Below, piece after piece: positions 34,676-46,639 of a stretch of 64,000 bases of DNA. The DNA is from Hygrocybe punicea. Taxonomy: Eukaryota > Basidiomycota > Agaricomycetes > Agaricales > Hygrophoraceae. The first letter of the stretch is position 1, and the number at the start of each line of letters is the position of its first letter. A program made the translations under genes and the position numbers. The stretch is taken from assembly GCA_963556145.1 (NCBI GenBank), contig OY744471.1:3527590-3591589 (forward strand). The letters are read 5' to 3'. Below the pieces are notes generated by a model. That model was given only the letters and a program-made list of their open reading frames with translations. It had not been told where the DNA came from and did not search any database.

Positions 34676-37535
34676 ATGTTGAAAAAGATTGCGCACAACT
34701 CAACGATTCCCTCTTTAGCTGGGAACAGTGAGCTTCGGCCACTGCAAGACCTTATCATTGCGGAAAAGGCTGTACTGCTGTCGTACGTTTGTTTCCGTAT
34801 ACAAATGAGAAGAAACTCAAGTGGCCTTGATAATGACAAGATTGCAGAAACTGAGTGTGGACTTTGCCAAGGCATCGGAAACTCTGCGGATATGGGCGCT
34901 CGATGAAGGAGATGACATTTCTGCACGTATCGTCATCTCGGAAGTGGTTTTTTATCCCTAATCGATGCTTGGCAGGACACTCTCAATGCATCGACAACAA
35001 TACTCTCTCACTTCTCCTTGGCGCTTTCGCAGTTCTCGGCTCAAGAGCATAACATCCGTGACCATCTAAAAGCAGTGCGGACTCGTGAGGAAGGATTGGA
35101 GGACCTAAAGCGCCATCGAAAATCTCTCCATTCCAAAGCTGACTCGGCCGACAAGAAACTCAGCAAGATGAGCCCAGAACACAAGAACCTCGCCTTGCAA
35201 ACAGAAATCTTGAACAAGTTGAAAGAAGATATCGCTGCAATCGATACTGAAATCGTGGTCGAAGAGACAGGTCTGGCAGATTTCAAGCGAACGGCAACCC
35301 GAGCTTGGATGGCGTTGAAGTTCGGCGGCTTGTTGGAGTGCTGCGAAAAAGGAATCGTCGGTTTCATTTCTCTTTTCCATGGTTTCTCAGGATCGTTGAC
35401 CACCGCGAATAGATTATTGGTGAAGTTGGGAAACTGGTAGTTGCTGTGCGTCCTAGCCACATCTCATTCTATTGCCTGGACCCATAACGTTTCCAGGAAA
35501 TTCCAGACGATGTTACACAACCAGGTTTTCCCCGCAGTATCTACCAAGGACATGCGAAAGTGGAAGCCCTCGTCACCGATGCTCAACGCCGCATCGAAGA
35601 AGTCAAATTCTCCGCGTTCTTATCCCCTCCGACCGAACCCCGGGTCCAACCTTCTGTAAATCAGCCGTATACGGAATCGAGAGATACCAGTTTCGAGCAG
35701 GGGGTCATTGACTCTGGCACACGCGTATGGGCTCCTGCTGGCCCAAAATTGTCGCCTGGAGCCAGCCCAAATTACTTGGGCAATATACAAGGTCTCGACA
35801 GAGGGTCTTTCCTTGATTCCACCGAAAGGAGTTCCAACGAAGGTTCATATCCATATCAAGCAGGTCCGACTCCAGGACAACCAACACGAAGTGTCGATGA
35901 CTTCGGCGTCAACACTTTTACAGGTGCTGGGGGTGGGAGGTTCGCAACATTCCCGGTGAAGAGCAACCGTGGTATGGTTCCTAGCGGAGGATTATCCCGT
36001 AACGAGAATCCACTACCGTCTTCCGTCGACTATCCTATCTCTCAACACAGGCCATCAGATTCATTCTCATCTTCCATTGCAGGAATGGACGAAGACCTTT
36101 TCCACCCTGGTAACGGATTGCGTCGGAGTTTCGATAGTGACTCTGGACCTCCAACGTATTCACCGGCGCCTCCTGGCCCCCCACCCGGAAACCCATGGAA
36201 AGATGCTGATGCGAATGAAGGCTCTAGCACGGAGGAACCGCAACTAGTTTATATGAAGAGCATTCCAGTGTCTGATACTCTAGGAAGTATGGGTGGAGAT
36301 GGCAGGCGGCATGTGCGATTCGGACGTATCAGTGACGCAGATGAGGAAATCGAGAGACGGGAGTTGGAAGTCAAGCAAGAAGATCATAATTATCCTCGAG
36401 GTGAGGAGTTTGCCATGGGCAGTGATTTGATGTTTAAAATAATCCTTGTTTGATAGGACAATTGTCGACGGAGGAAACTTTTCCATCGAGACAAGACGAC
36501 AGGACGCCTACAAATGAATACGTCACCCCCCAGGTCTCTCTCCCCGCCATCAATCGTGATGAAGAGGAGCGAGCTCTGAATGTCGCAGCGGCACGCGAGG
36601 TTAGCCGCGAGCTTGATGCTCTCAATTGGAATCCACCGTCTCCAGTCGCTTCGAATTACGGTCCGGATCATGGTCGTTCTCCATTGCAATTTCCAAATCG
36701 CGACCCCTCTGCATCCCCTTCGTCATCTGTACGGCAAAGTTTCTCGCCACGGCAAACTGGAGGCATGGAATTTTCGCCTTCTCAGTCGCAAGTGTCGCCT
36801 CCTCAACGGCCTATTTCATCCTCTTATGCACAATTGCCAACTTACACCCCAAACCCGTCGTCTCCGACCGGTCCAAGAAATCCCCTGACACCTCCTTCCC
36901 CCAGGTTCAATACGCCCCCTCCTGCGCCCCCCTCTCTTAACTTGTCAACATCCGTGCCTACGACAGACACTAATACGCCTTCTCCATATCGAATGCCTCA
37001 TCGTAGTCTTGGTTCGTCACCTATCTCTACGGCAATACACAAATCCACGCCGGCCGTGAATTCGGCGCCGACCACACCTGGTACGCGGACCATTTCAGCC
37101 GCAGCATTCAGGCGACCACAAGGGCGTGTTGTTAGTGGAACTGGAGGTAGTGGCCCGGAGGTAACAGACACGAACCCGTTGTTAGTCGGGATGCGCACGC
37201 TGCCCAGTTCACCGTATCCACCCCAGCGCAAACAGCAGAGTTTGTTAAATGAATCGATGGGCAATAACAATTACTCTCCTCAGCCACCAGATGGCGCCAG
37301 TCGTCCGCCGAGACAAGGTATCGTCGATTCAGATACTCGTCGGCAACAACATGGGGACGTCAGCCCTACCGTATTCAACGAAGGGGACGAACAATATGAC
37401 TATTTATACGCATATGTGAATGAGGTTGGGGCTGCTGGACCCGGGAGTTCAGGACACTCTGCTGCTGAAACCCCAAAGGCAGGGTATGGTGAAGGAAAGT
37501 TTGCAACAGACCTGGAGGGTGAGACGTTGCGGTAA
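34676..37535 (+). CDS. eisosome protein of the Pil1/Lsp1 family with a long disordered tail
   Basis: Six exons (34676-34782, 34841-34922, 34976-35356, 35413-35445, 35497-36400, 36457-37535) give 2586 nt (861 aa). The first 280 or so residues are a Pil1/Lsp1 BAR-type domain: TIPSLAGNSELRPLQDLIIA, LSVDFAKASETLRIWALDEG, HNIRDHLKAVRTREEGLEDL, KADSADKKLSKMSPEHKNL, KFGGLLECCEKG, TQPGFPRSIYQGHAKVEALV. These proteins coat furrow-like plasma-membrane domains in fungi. The tail of nearly 600 residues is Pro/Ser-rich and predicted disordered; yeast Pil1 is only about 340 residues. Intron 2 uses a GC donor (GCACGT) and intron 3 a weak donor (GTCGGT). Exon 4 is only 33 nt. A TA-flanked element lies just upstream. 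Confidence 0.85.
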
Positions 37536-37784
37536 TGTATGTTGGAGAAGTAACGATTTTCACGAATCTATGCTACCACCGTATTCCTGTCACTGTATTC
37601 CCGTAATTTTATCTTCAATACATCGGTGTTGGTTACTTTTCCCCCTAGGGTTAGGGTTGCGAATCATTGCTTATTGTCTCCGTGGAGTCAAACTTGACAA
37701 GCTTGACAAGCTTGACAATTGACCTCCCAGGCGCCACGAGGATGGATTCGATAGGGGATCCTTTTGTTCTTGCTACCTATAACT

Positions 37785-38894
37785 ATGTCCAGCGTCAGTA
37801 GCCCTCCAGTGTCCAGGAACCCCCTCCGACCACCTATACCTTCCTGTACCATCGACATGTCTGACCTGTCACATACTAAATTGGCCTTCCCACCACCCCC
37901 GCCGACTTGCAATACTTTGACTGCGAATCAGCGTAATCAGCTTCTGCGGTCTACCAAGAAACTCGGCCAGGTTCTCGGTGCAACACCGCATCTATTGGAC
38001 GGGTCTTACCCTCTAGGTCAATTCTACCTACAATCTCAACAGGAAAGTAGATCTGACGATAATCATGTTGCAGGTCCCCTACATGTCCAGTTACATTTCG
38101 GCACATTGCGAGCGCAAACTCATACTGCACACCATTACCGTCGTGGTTCTGCTCAATCTAATTCTTCCAACTCCTCTGGTTCCTCTGGTTCTGTCGAATC
38201 GTGCTCGTCTAGTGATTTGATTTTCGGACGGTCGTCACCCTCTTCCAATCATCCGAACTTTGTTAGCGCCGTGAAAGGATGGCATGTGAACCGGGCGAAC
38301 AAACGTCCACCTGTGCTTAGGCTTAAACTCAGCGACTCGGCTAGTCCTACCTCTCCCACATTTCATCCACCCTCCCATTCTCCCACCGTCGACAACGTAC
38401 CCTTCACGCTTCACATCTCGCGACGTGAATCGAGAACGTCCCTGTTCCCAGATAAGCCCGCCTTCTTGATTCCCTCCGAATCCAGTGTGCGACGTGCGAA
38501 GATGGAGAGAGTGAGGCGGAAGCTGGGCGATGGTGTTCCCATGGACCTCGTATTTCCCCGAGAACCAGAGGTACAGCTTCCTTTGACTCCGAAACGTGCT
38601 TCAGCCCACGTCCTCAGGCGACCCCGCTTGACCGTGCACTACGGTCCGGCACGGCACGACCAGAATTCATCCGACGGCCATAATGATTTAATTCGAACGG
38701 AAAACGACCTCTTCCCCATAATTGAGAGAGTAGATGAGCTGGCCCAACAAGAGTCGTCGTCTTCGCGCGATCCTGAGTGCGATCGTCCAAAGCGACAGCT
38801 TCCCGTGGTACAAGAGGTTGATGTCGATTTGGACAAGAAGTTGAGGGCACTAGTGAAGAGCCTGGGTGTAAGACGGTGCCTTGGGCTAAGATGA
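37785..38894 (+). CDS. conserved-looking hypothetical protein, single exon
   Basis: The start at 37785 gives MSSVSSPPVSRNPLRPPIP, and the frame is open for 369 codons without introns. The only ordered-looking part is TLTANQRNQLLRSTKKLGQV followed by LGATPHLLDG at residues 45-75, a short helical motif I believe recurs in basidiomycete hypothetical proteins. The rest is Ser/Pro/Arg-rich and probably disordered, with a short conserved-looking end (LDKKLRALVKSLGVRRCLGL). No catalytic motif or membrane segment is seen. It starts 250 bp after the Pil1/Lsp1 stop on the same strand. Confidence 0.6.
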   Translation: MSSVSSPPVSRNPLRPPIPSCTIDMSDLSHTKLAFPPPPPTCNTLTANQRNQLLRSTKKLGQVLGATPHLLDGSYPLGQFYLQSQQESRSDDNHVAGPLHVQLHFGTLRAQTHTAHHYRRGSAQSNSSNSSGSSGSVESCSSSDLIFGRSSPSSNHPNFVSAVKGWHVNRANKRPPVLRLKLSDSASPTSPTFHPPSHSPTVDNVPFTLHISRRESRTSLFPDKPAFLIPSESSVRRAKMERVRRKLGDGVPMDLVFPREPEVQLPLTPKRASAHVLRRPRLTVHYGPARHDQNSSDGHNDLIRTENDLFPIIERVDELAQQESSSSRDPECDRPKRQLPVVQEVDVDLDKKLRALVKSLGVRRCLGLR

Positions 38895-39211
38895 GGAGTG
38901 TTTACGGTTCCTCGTGGGTTTTCAGAGTCTTTTATATGAGTATTGTGGTTTTCCCTTATCATCTCTCTGTAATTGTTTTGGCAGACGTTTACATTTTATA
39001 CTGCATTCTCTTGTAAAGTAAATCTCTTGTAAAGTAAATATACATTTGGTGGGTCCATATTTGCGATTGTTTACGCGACGCGTTCCCATCACGTGCGATT
39101 GTTGATTGCGATAAAGTTCAGCCCTGCAAGTTGTTGTCAAAAACGAACCCGCGCGCGCTTTCCACATCCAAACAATTTAATTTCCTCCTTTTATCCGCCC
39201 GCACATCCCAA

Positions 39212-40123
39212 ATGCCCCGCAAAGCAACCGCTGCATCCGTCGACTCCGGCGAACCTCGGCGTTCAACCCGCATCAAGGAGCAGCCCAAGCCAGATCCCCC
39301 CAAGAAAGCCCCAGCGAGGTCAAGGACCAAGAAGGCTGCTGCAGCAAAGGTTGCGCCAACCGGTGAGGACCAAGACGAGGGTGAGCCCGCCGCAGCCAAA
39401 CCAAAGTCTGCGCGGGGAAAGAAACGCACAACGGAAGAGGTTAACGGGCCCGAAGAGGAGCCTGCCACTGAAAAACCACCGTCCAAGAAGGTTCGTCACT
39501 GCTATTTCGGACATTCATCGTCATTTCACAATCCCTCCGCCCAATTTCGCGCATTTAATAAACCTCCTATCGCAGGCCAAACCCGCATCCAAAGCGAAAC
39601 CCGCATCCAAATCCAGTGCTGCTAAGCCCGCATCAAAGGCTGGGGCTGCGAGCACGTCTAAGCCCGCCTCGCGTGGCGCATCTGCTAAGCCTCCTTCAAC
39701 CACTGCTGCCAAGAAGCCTGCATCAAGGGCTGGTTCGAGAAAGCCCGCATCAAAGGTCCGTTGTAGCTCGTTGGTTTGTCATGAGGGTACTTGGTCGTTA
39801 CAACCATGTTCTCGCTGCGTCTGTTTATCATCTCATCCCCGCTTCGACCTCCGTTTGTCATGTCAAAGCCATGATACTGATTCGTTTTTCAGGTTGGGGA
39901 AGCTAATGCTGCCGAATCGCATCCAGTTAATGTTGGGGAGACTATCGCCGAAGAGGCAGAGGAGGCAGAGGAGGCAGAGGAGGAAATTGCTGATGATGCG
40001 GTTAGTCCCTATTTCATTCTTGGTTCCCGCAGCTGCTTTGGGTCCCTCCGGCTTCACCATTCTATTCCGTGCGATGATTTCCTGTATCTGGTCGCTGATA
40101 TTTCTGTCTTGTAACAGACTTAG
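39212..40123 (+). CDS. Lys/Ala/Pro-rich chromatin-like protein with KPASK repeats
   Basis: Exons 39212-39490, 39576-39755, 39893-40000 and possibly 40118-40123 give 573 nt (190 aa). It starts MPRKATAASVDSGEPRRSTR, with an AT-hook or histone-like basic composition (RRSTRIKEQPKPDPPKKAPA). It then has about seven (A/R)KPASK-type repeats encoded by exon 2, and an acidic tail (EEAEEAEEAEEEIADDA). Basic-repeat plus acidic-tail composition suggests a nuclear DNA- or histone-binding protein, like HMG or H1-type linkers, but no fold is recognisable. The last exon is uncertain: reading through from 40001 would instead add about 35 residues. Confidence 0.55.
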
Positions 40124-40790
40124 TCCTGCCCAACGCCTAACCCTGATCCCGTCCTCCTGTTTGTCAACTTCGAACGGCATGAATACTATATCCTACGCCC
40201 TCCTTTACATGTGCGACACCTCTTGCCCTTCATCTCATCTCGCCTCGCCGCCTTCCCTTCTCTCTTCACGGTTATCTTGTTTCTACCGCCTTTTTATTCT
40301 ACACCGTGTTGTCGCCTATCATGTGTCATACTGTTTTCCCATCCTCCCCATCCCCCTCTTTCCGATCCTTTTATATTAGTCTACTCTTTTTTTTGGCTTG
40401 CTTATCATTTGTGACTTTGTTGCGCTATCGGCTCCTCTATATTTGTTAGCTCCCTCGTGTGCCATTGTGTGTTAAAGTTGTGCATTCTTGATGAATATAT
40501 ATGGATGCCTATGTATGCAGTGCCCATGATTTGTGTTTATCGATTATCACAGACAGGGAATATCTGAAGTCTGCGTATGATATCAAACCATGCATACCCG
40601 TTGCAGAGCCGTGAGTTGATTACTAGTAGCAATAAAGTTGAAGGATATCCATCCTCTAGTTTCAACGGTGGCCTACCCATAATCGATCTCGGTCTCAAAT
40701 CCTGATCGAGGACGGCTCTCCTCTCGGAAGATACATATTCAAATAACTATAAAAACCCATGCAAGCACCCCAGGAAATCATGATGTGTGA

Positions 40791-42560
40791 TCAGCGTCCC
40801 ACACCAAAACCAAGGTGACAGAACCGCTGATTTCCATTCTCCAAGAACCCCACCGCCGTATTATAATCGCCACCTCTTGGCCGAACATATCCCGGTGGGG
40901 CGAATGAACGAGGTAGAACGCCAGGTGTCTGCGTTGCGACTATTCTGACCTTCTCACTCAACAATGTGTCACCTTTGTTAGCTGAAGCGAAACCTGCCGC
41001 TTCCAATGGAAGGAGATCGAGCGTGTACTGTTGGGAGTGGGCGCAAGTCAACAATATGCCAAAAAGAGAATATATGAAAAGCTCGAGGTTGTATTTTGTA
41101 AAACTCACACTGACAGCAAATCTAGGGAATACAAAGCTAGGCTTCAAATCCTTGTCAATCTGCAGTTCACCTTGAAGTGTTCTTTTTCTTTCCTCTTGCG
41201 TACCCTCCCGGGAGGGCCAGAAAACGGCTTGGCCCGCGTCTTCCTTGAAAAAATTGCTGCTTCGTCTTTGTGAATCCTCCCCAGTGGCACCCGAGCCAGT
41301 CGCGATGGATCTGACTAGGTGAAGTCGAAAGACGGCAGGCTTTGACAGAATGTCCAAAGCTTGCATATCGGCACTTGAAATAGTCATCAAAAGGGGGACC
41401 GGAGCTCCAAGAGCAAAACACAACTAGTACCGACAGAACGTTGTCATCATCACGAGGACAGGAAAGTGAAATTTCAGCTTACCGGAGTTGCCACTGCAAG
41501 CTATGGTGAAAACGACCGAGTATCAGCAGTCGTAAAAAAACAACCAAATTTGGCGCTGAGAAATACACACCATACAGGTGACCTCTACCCTTCTTGTGTT
41601 AAACACAATACCTTCGACCTTTACTGGAGCAAGAACCTTCCACCCCTCCGGATCGCCTTCTGGACCAATAAGTCTGCTACCTTCTATGTACGATAATTGT
41701 CGGAACGCTGACGGTGGATCAACAAGCGAAGTAGGCTGGTAACCAAAAGTAGTCGACACACTACAGGACGTGTATTCAGTGGCCGTACTCTCCCGATATT
41801 AATGCACCTACGTCTCATTTACCCTGAGTCCGCCTCGCTTGATCGTGGCTATTAGTCGATAATCGATGAACGCAGGACTGGCCCTCTCCGTAAAGGTAGG
41901 AGGGAGATCGAACACAGATGGCACGCCCTTGTTTGGATCTGGTATAGTGACGGTACGAGGGAGCTCAAATGAAAACGGCCAAGAGTGTCGACCTTGGAGT
42001 TTCGATTCCATTTTTTTCCCTGAGCTACCAGGTTTTCCCATTAAAGGTGTCCAAAGATCCATCGTGATGTCGAGGAACGGCAATTCCTCTTGCCCAACGG
42101 CAGTTGTGGATGCTTTAACCTGAATGGATTAATGTTAATAAATATATTACGCTGCTGTACCGACAATGACAACTCACAGATATCGTGATGCCCTTGATAC
42201 TTTCCGATTTCTCAAGATCGAGTTCCACACGGCCGGAGATACTGTCCAGTTGCAGGAACAAAGGAGGCGACTTGGGGCTTGTCGACCGACTCTTTACGAT
42301 AAGAGATGCCCATTTTTTTCGACCTTTACCATTTTCCAAGGAATATATGTGTTCGGCGTTTCCGAGGGGTGGACTTCGTAATGCCAAGGATGGTCGTGTG
42401 GTGTATGTGGGCAATACCGAGTCGTCGTGAATCGACCCATCCATCACGATAATGTTATGTTGGAACACACTGTAAACACATGATCTTTGGAGATTTTCAA
42501 ATAAGTCCAGGATTTCACCATAACTCACTCGTAAGCCCGTGGACCGATCCTGAAGACCGG
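40791..42560 (-). CDS. arrestin-like protein (alpha-arrestin fold suspected)
   Basis: Read right to left, the exons give PVFRIGPRAYDVFQHNIIVM, then LFLQLDSISGRVELDLEKSE with SIKGITISV, then FSFELPRTVTIPDPNKGVPS with FTERASPAFIDYRLIATIKR and GGLRVNE, then FGYQPTSLVDPPSAFRQLSY. A last part contains MTISSADMQALDILSKPAVF and QQYTLDLLPLEAAGFA. The GRVELDLEKSESIKGI strand and the FELPPTFTE..YRLIATIKRGG..N pattern are typical of arrestin N- and C-domains in fungi, which act as adaptors in trafficking and ubiquitination. No PPxY motif was noticed. The 5' exon is unresolved: the frame before PVFRIGPRAY has a stop. Confidence 0.5.
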
Positions 42561-42879
42561 GGCACATATTTTCTACTGCGGCGTTGACTTGTATCGCCTT
42601 GAAAGTTCAATGGGAGTTGTGGTAACCGGAAACACGTGAGCGCGTCTGGCTTGCTTCGAACCTTTCAAACTGGAGAAAAACCTTTTTATTTTGTGCGTAT
42701 GCCTGTCCTCTCAATTTCCATAGGTTCGGTAGGCATTCCGGCTCCTTTTCGTTGTCTCTGAGGATTCTGAACGGATCCATCACTGATCCAGACCCAGTGT
42801 ATTATAATACCAGATTAATATTCTTGCGGCCAGTTAACGGGAAAGCAGCGAAAATGCAACTGTGGTGCGTTGTATATTT

Positions 42880-43247
42880 TTCTTGCATTCAGTGTTTCAT
42901 TCTTCTCGCAAATTGGCATAGTCCGCATACCAGGTCTCATTATGGTGATGACTACGATGATTATTATTTCCTCGCCCTCCCGGCTCACTTCTATATGTAT
43001 CCATCCTTGGTTGCTGAATAACGTTGACTCTTGGCTGTGCCAGTTGTATCTTGGCTGACCTCCGATATTCCTCTTCCTCGTTGGTTACGCGTTTCTGCCT
43101 CGTCTCCCGTGCAGAAGCAGAAGCAATCGCGAACCCCATTGGCGCACATGGTTACTATGAATGTTCTGCGCTGACGGTTGAAAGGAGTAATCGATCTATA
43201 TCAATGGCGCTAGGGCTAGCATGGTCGTCGGGACACGACCTCAAATA
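42880..43247 (+). pseudogene. Rho-type GTPase C-terminal remnant, copy 1
   Basis: SRAEAEAIANPIGAHGYYEC followed by SAL is the G5 region of a Rho-family GTPase. It then degenerates into a tail without a CAAX box. Upstream bases show only weak similarity to the second copy at 43780-44422. It is not translatable as a GTPase. Confidence 0.5.
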
Positions 43248-43779
43248 AAGAAATGTTGAGGCTATGTTGTTTAGAAACCTGGCCATTGGCTACCGTCAGA
43301 CCAAAAGGCTCGGAGACTACTTAGATCAACTTCAGCGCGTGAATTTCGAGTACTTTGTTTATCCAAAAGACTTGTGGGCCGTTACCCACGTCCAAGTTAT
43401 CAGGCTTGGATGCCTCGTCCTGTGGGTACCACAAAACTTTGGGCAAAGTACACCCGGAATTTATTTGTTTTTTTGAACTGCAGCTTCGGAGAAAACTGGT
43501 CATTGTCGGCGATTGCTCGTATCCTGTTTTTCTCACCCTGGCCGTCCATCAACCTGACTACTGTATTCTCCTCCAGCTGGATGCGGAAAGACTTCATTAT
43601 TTCATGCGTATGCCTTTGGGCGTTTTCCAGATCTTGGTTGGGTGAGCATTTGCTTTTCGTTGTCTTTGAATCTTGCCCTCGCTGAGTCAATCGCTGACAG
43701 TCGCCAAGTGCGTATCCGAGTCGGTCATCGGATTCCTGCACGTCATTGTAATAACTTGAATTCTCAGCCATCTTTGAAT

Positions 43780-44422
43780 CCTGGGTTGGAGATCTCGCCT
43801 TTGGCGAGAAACTGGTAGAACTAGCGCTATGGGATACAGCGTTGGTCTATTTTGTTCTTGTGTGCAGTGTTCCACTCATCCCACACTGCGCACCAGATCT
43901 CATGAAGATTACGATGTTCATCTTTTCCCTTACCTCCTCTCTGATTGCCTTGATGTCATGCTGAGTTGGCGTCTACTTTTTAGCGCTTGCGACCCCTCTC
44001 CTACATGTGTGCAAACGTTATTCTCATTGCATTTGCCATCGACTCTCCCAGATCACTATTATATGCATTGACTACAGTGTGTCCAGATTTGTCACTTTCA
44101 CAACTTCTTGGTACCACATTGATTCATTTCATACTAGTTGTCTCCAGAAGTACAAGCACACGGTGACCCTGACGTCCTTGTCTTCCTTGTTGGCTGCAAA
44201 TCCGACCTCCGAGCTTCAAGTTCCTCTCCCTCTCCCACCTGCCTCGTTTCGCGCGCAGAAGCTGAAGCCATCGCAAATACCATTGGTGCTCATGGTTATT
44301 ACGAATGTTCTGCGCTGAAGGTCGAAGGAGTAGTTGATGTATTTGAGGATGCTACAAGGGCTAGCATCGCTGTGAGGTCACAACATCGAGTGGAGAAATG
44401 CCAGCGCTGTGTTGTTTGCTAG
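43780..44422 (+). pseudogene. Rho-type GTPase C-terminal half, copy 2
   Basis: EKLVELALWDTA is the Rho switch II region. An intron-like stretch follows, then SHEDYDVHLFPYLLSD (diverged from the usual EDYDRLRPLSYPD). Next come PEVQAHGDPDVLVFLVGCKS with DLR (G4) and SRAEAEAIANTIGAHGYYEC with SALKVEG (G5). The end, CVVC, fits a CAAX prenylation box. No P-loop (GxxxxGKT) was found upstream, and the connecting exons carry stops, so it is most likely a pseudogene. Intact Rho proteins are membrane-anchored switches controlling actin and polarity. Confidence 0.55.
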
Positions 44423-44556
44423 GAAAAGCTGCTTCAATCTACCTGTTATATTACACGCTATACCGATATTCAAACATATCTAGTTGGCGGTAAGGCCATT
44501 ATCTTTTCGGACCGTGGCACCCCGGGCCAGCCACAGCCTTATCAGTTTCGATTCTC

Positions 44557-46205
44557 ATGAATCAGGTTGGAGACACAGAAATTCGTGAGTCTCCTTGGAA
44601 TCAAAGAATTTGGCATTTATAGCATTCATTTTTTGATGACAGTCGCAGGTGGTTCCGGCAATACTGAGAAAGTCAGCGAGAATCTTGTTGCAATCGGTAA
44701 GCCCACAAACCTCTCAGCACCATGTTGATCCGACTGCTTTGTATCAGTAAAGAAACAAGTCTATGAGTTCTGTCAGTCTACTTGTTCATAACCTTCTTGT
44801 TTTCGGCTGATCCGTACTGAAGTAACACTCAAAACCCACGCAACATCAACCCACGAGCAAAGTAATGTTCAAGACCCACCTAATCTGCAAGCCCCTCATG
44901 CTGTGAAAATCACGCTGGGTTCGGAAGAGCGTGTCTTGTTCGGCGAGCTTGTGCATCTTCTAGGTGAACTATCACAGCACCTCAGCAAACCCAATCAACA
45001 AGAGATGGAATCACTTTCGTCTCCTTCCGATCCTCAAAAGCAGGAAGCCGTCAAGTCCCAAACAACAACTTCTAATGCGAGCAGAGGCAAAATTCCACTT
45101 TATCGCTCGCGTGCTCGCAAGCCTCCCGTGGCATCCGGTCCCATGGTGAGCAATGGCATCTACCGCATCTCAAGCATCACGCGAACGGACGGCTTCCTCG
45201 AACTTCAAGAGGATAATAGTATCAAGGTAGTTGCCTCGGACGAAGTCAGTGATGGACAAAAGGTACTTGTTTCCTGTACCGAGGATCTGCTTTGTCCTGA
45301 CATTCTTCGCCCAGTGGGAGATCACGTATAGTGGCAACCACAAGTATCACATAAGGTCCTTGCTCAATTCACGTGTTCTTGCTCTCGGACCATCCGCAAG
45401 TGATCTAAATTTGACGGTACCGGTAGGGGAGAATGAGAACTGTATCACTCATTGGACGATTGAGCCGCGACATGATACCTATGTGTAAGGAGAAACTTCG
45501 TCCCTATTGTTGCATTGCTGTGGTCCTGACAGTATTTCAGCATTGGGGTTGCGGACGATGAACGTGTTTTAGACCTTGCCGAGCATAATGATGTGCGTGC
45601 TGCTCTTTTCTCTTTTTCTGAACTTCCATTAAATGTGCTCTAGGTGATATTCAAAATTTTAAATGTTAGCAACGCATTGTTTGTACCAGGGTGACATTTC
45701 TTACACTTTGTCAGGGCGACTATACCCAGCGATGGGATCTAAACACCGTGCAGTTGCAATATCACCCGACTTTCTCAGAAGACACGAAATACCTATTCAA
45801 AAACCGTTCCACTGGAAACGTTCTCTGGTCAAGAGGCGATTCCCTCACCAGTTTTGTGCACGATGACGGTGACTCGTCGCTATATGCATGTGTCTACTCA
45901 CGGTGTATATCTCCATGATCTAATAAATTTTCTGTAGTTCATGCTCAAGCACCAACCGGATGGAGGCATTGCCATTCTTTCGGTGGCCAGAGGAACCTGG
46001 TCTGGGGCAAAACTTGAACAATCTAGAGCGGAGCATAGCTATCACTTTCTCCCTACGGAGGACGAACACTGGTTTTTGTATGTTAAACTGCCACTCGATC
46101 CATTATCCGTTGTACCTGACTCGTTCAGTATTTGCCCGGACATAAACGGTCACCCTCCGAGGGTCCTTCAGGATAAACCTGTGGTATGTCATTTCAAAGC
46201 CTTCT
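44557..46205 (+). CDS. unrecognised multi-exon gene, possibly beta-trefoil (ricin-B-like fold)
   Basis: Exons 44557-44584, 44643-44696, 44823-45262, 45315-45484, 45541-45592 and 45715 onward keep one frame. The short N-terminus is MNQVGDTEI, a Gly-rich exon AGGSGNTEKVSENLVAIG follows, then a helical exon. Repeating units follow: GIYRISSITRTDGFLELQED, WEITYSGNHKYHIRSLLNSR and VLALG, NCITHWTIEPRHDTYV, GDYTQRWDLNTVQLQYHP, NRSTGNVLWSRGDSLTSFVH. The periodic G.Y.I and WxI spacing suggests a beta-trefoil lectin-like fold, but this is a guess from pattern. The 3' end is unclear: at about 46010 the likely continuation (NNLERSIAITFS) is in another frame, so the gene may be decaying. Confidence 0.35.
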
Positions 46206-46257
46206 AGGGTTGTAATCTCTGAGCTCTCCGTAGGGGCTAGTAAGTATCGACCAGAAA

Positions 46258-46627
46258 AATGAACAGCAAATGTGGCAGCTTGTCCCGAAATTATGAAAGC
46301 ATTTTTTCTTCTTCTGTTGCCGGTTACATTTTGAATGGATTGATATACAGTCTCAAATACTTTTGTAATCCTAAATTTGGAATATTTTTACCCTTCAAGA
46401 ATAATGGGTCCGATACCGAAGTAAAATGGCCATCCCAGTCCGCAAGGGTCGGGGTGGAGATTGGGTTTCTACTGTATGGTCACCTAGGCCATGGGTGGTT
46501 CGATATTTCCTGCATCGAATTGTCCGAAGCTATCATTGATCACCTCGACTCGGATACACACTGCGATCGGACGGCCCTTGCAAAGTATTTCTGCCTGGAA
46601 CCCGACACCGTGTCTTCCACGAAGTGA
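46258..46627 (+). other. short unrecognised open frame
   Basis: A 122-codon frame (MNSKCGSLSRNYESIFSSSV to the stop at 46627) with no family match and no strong start context. It is reported only because it fills the interval before the duplicated block. Confidence 0.15.
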
Positions 46628-46639
46628 CTATATATTCAA

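Noticed and set aside
39093..40379. 428-codon plus-strand frame over the Lys/Ala-rich gene
   Set aside because: It crosses the proposed introns and 3' flank with leucine- and serine-rich low-complexity sequence; the KPASK frame with MPRKATAAS start and GT-AG introns is better supported.
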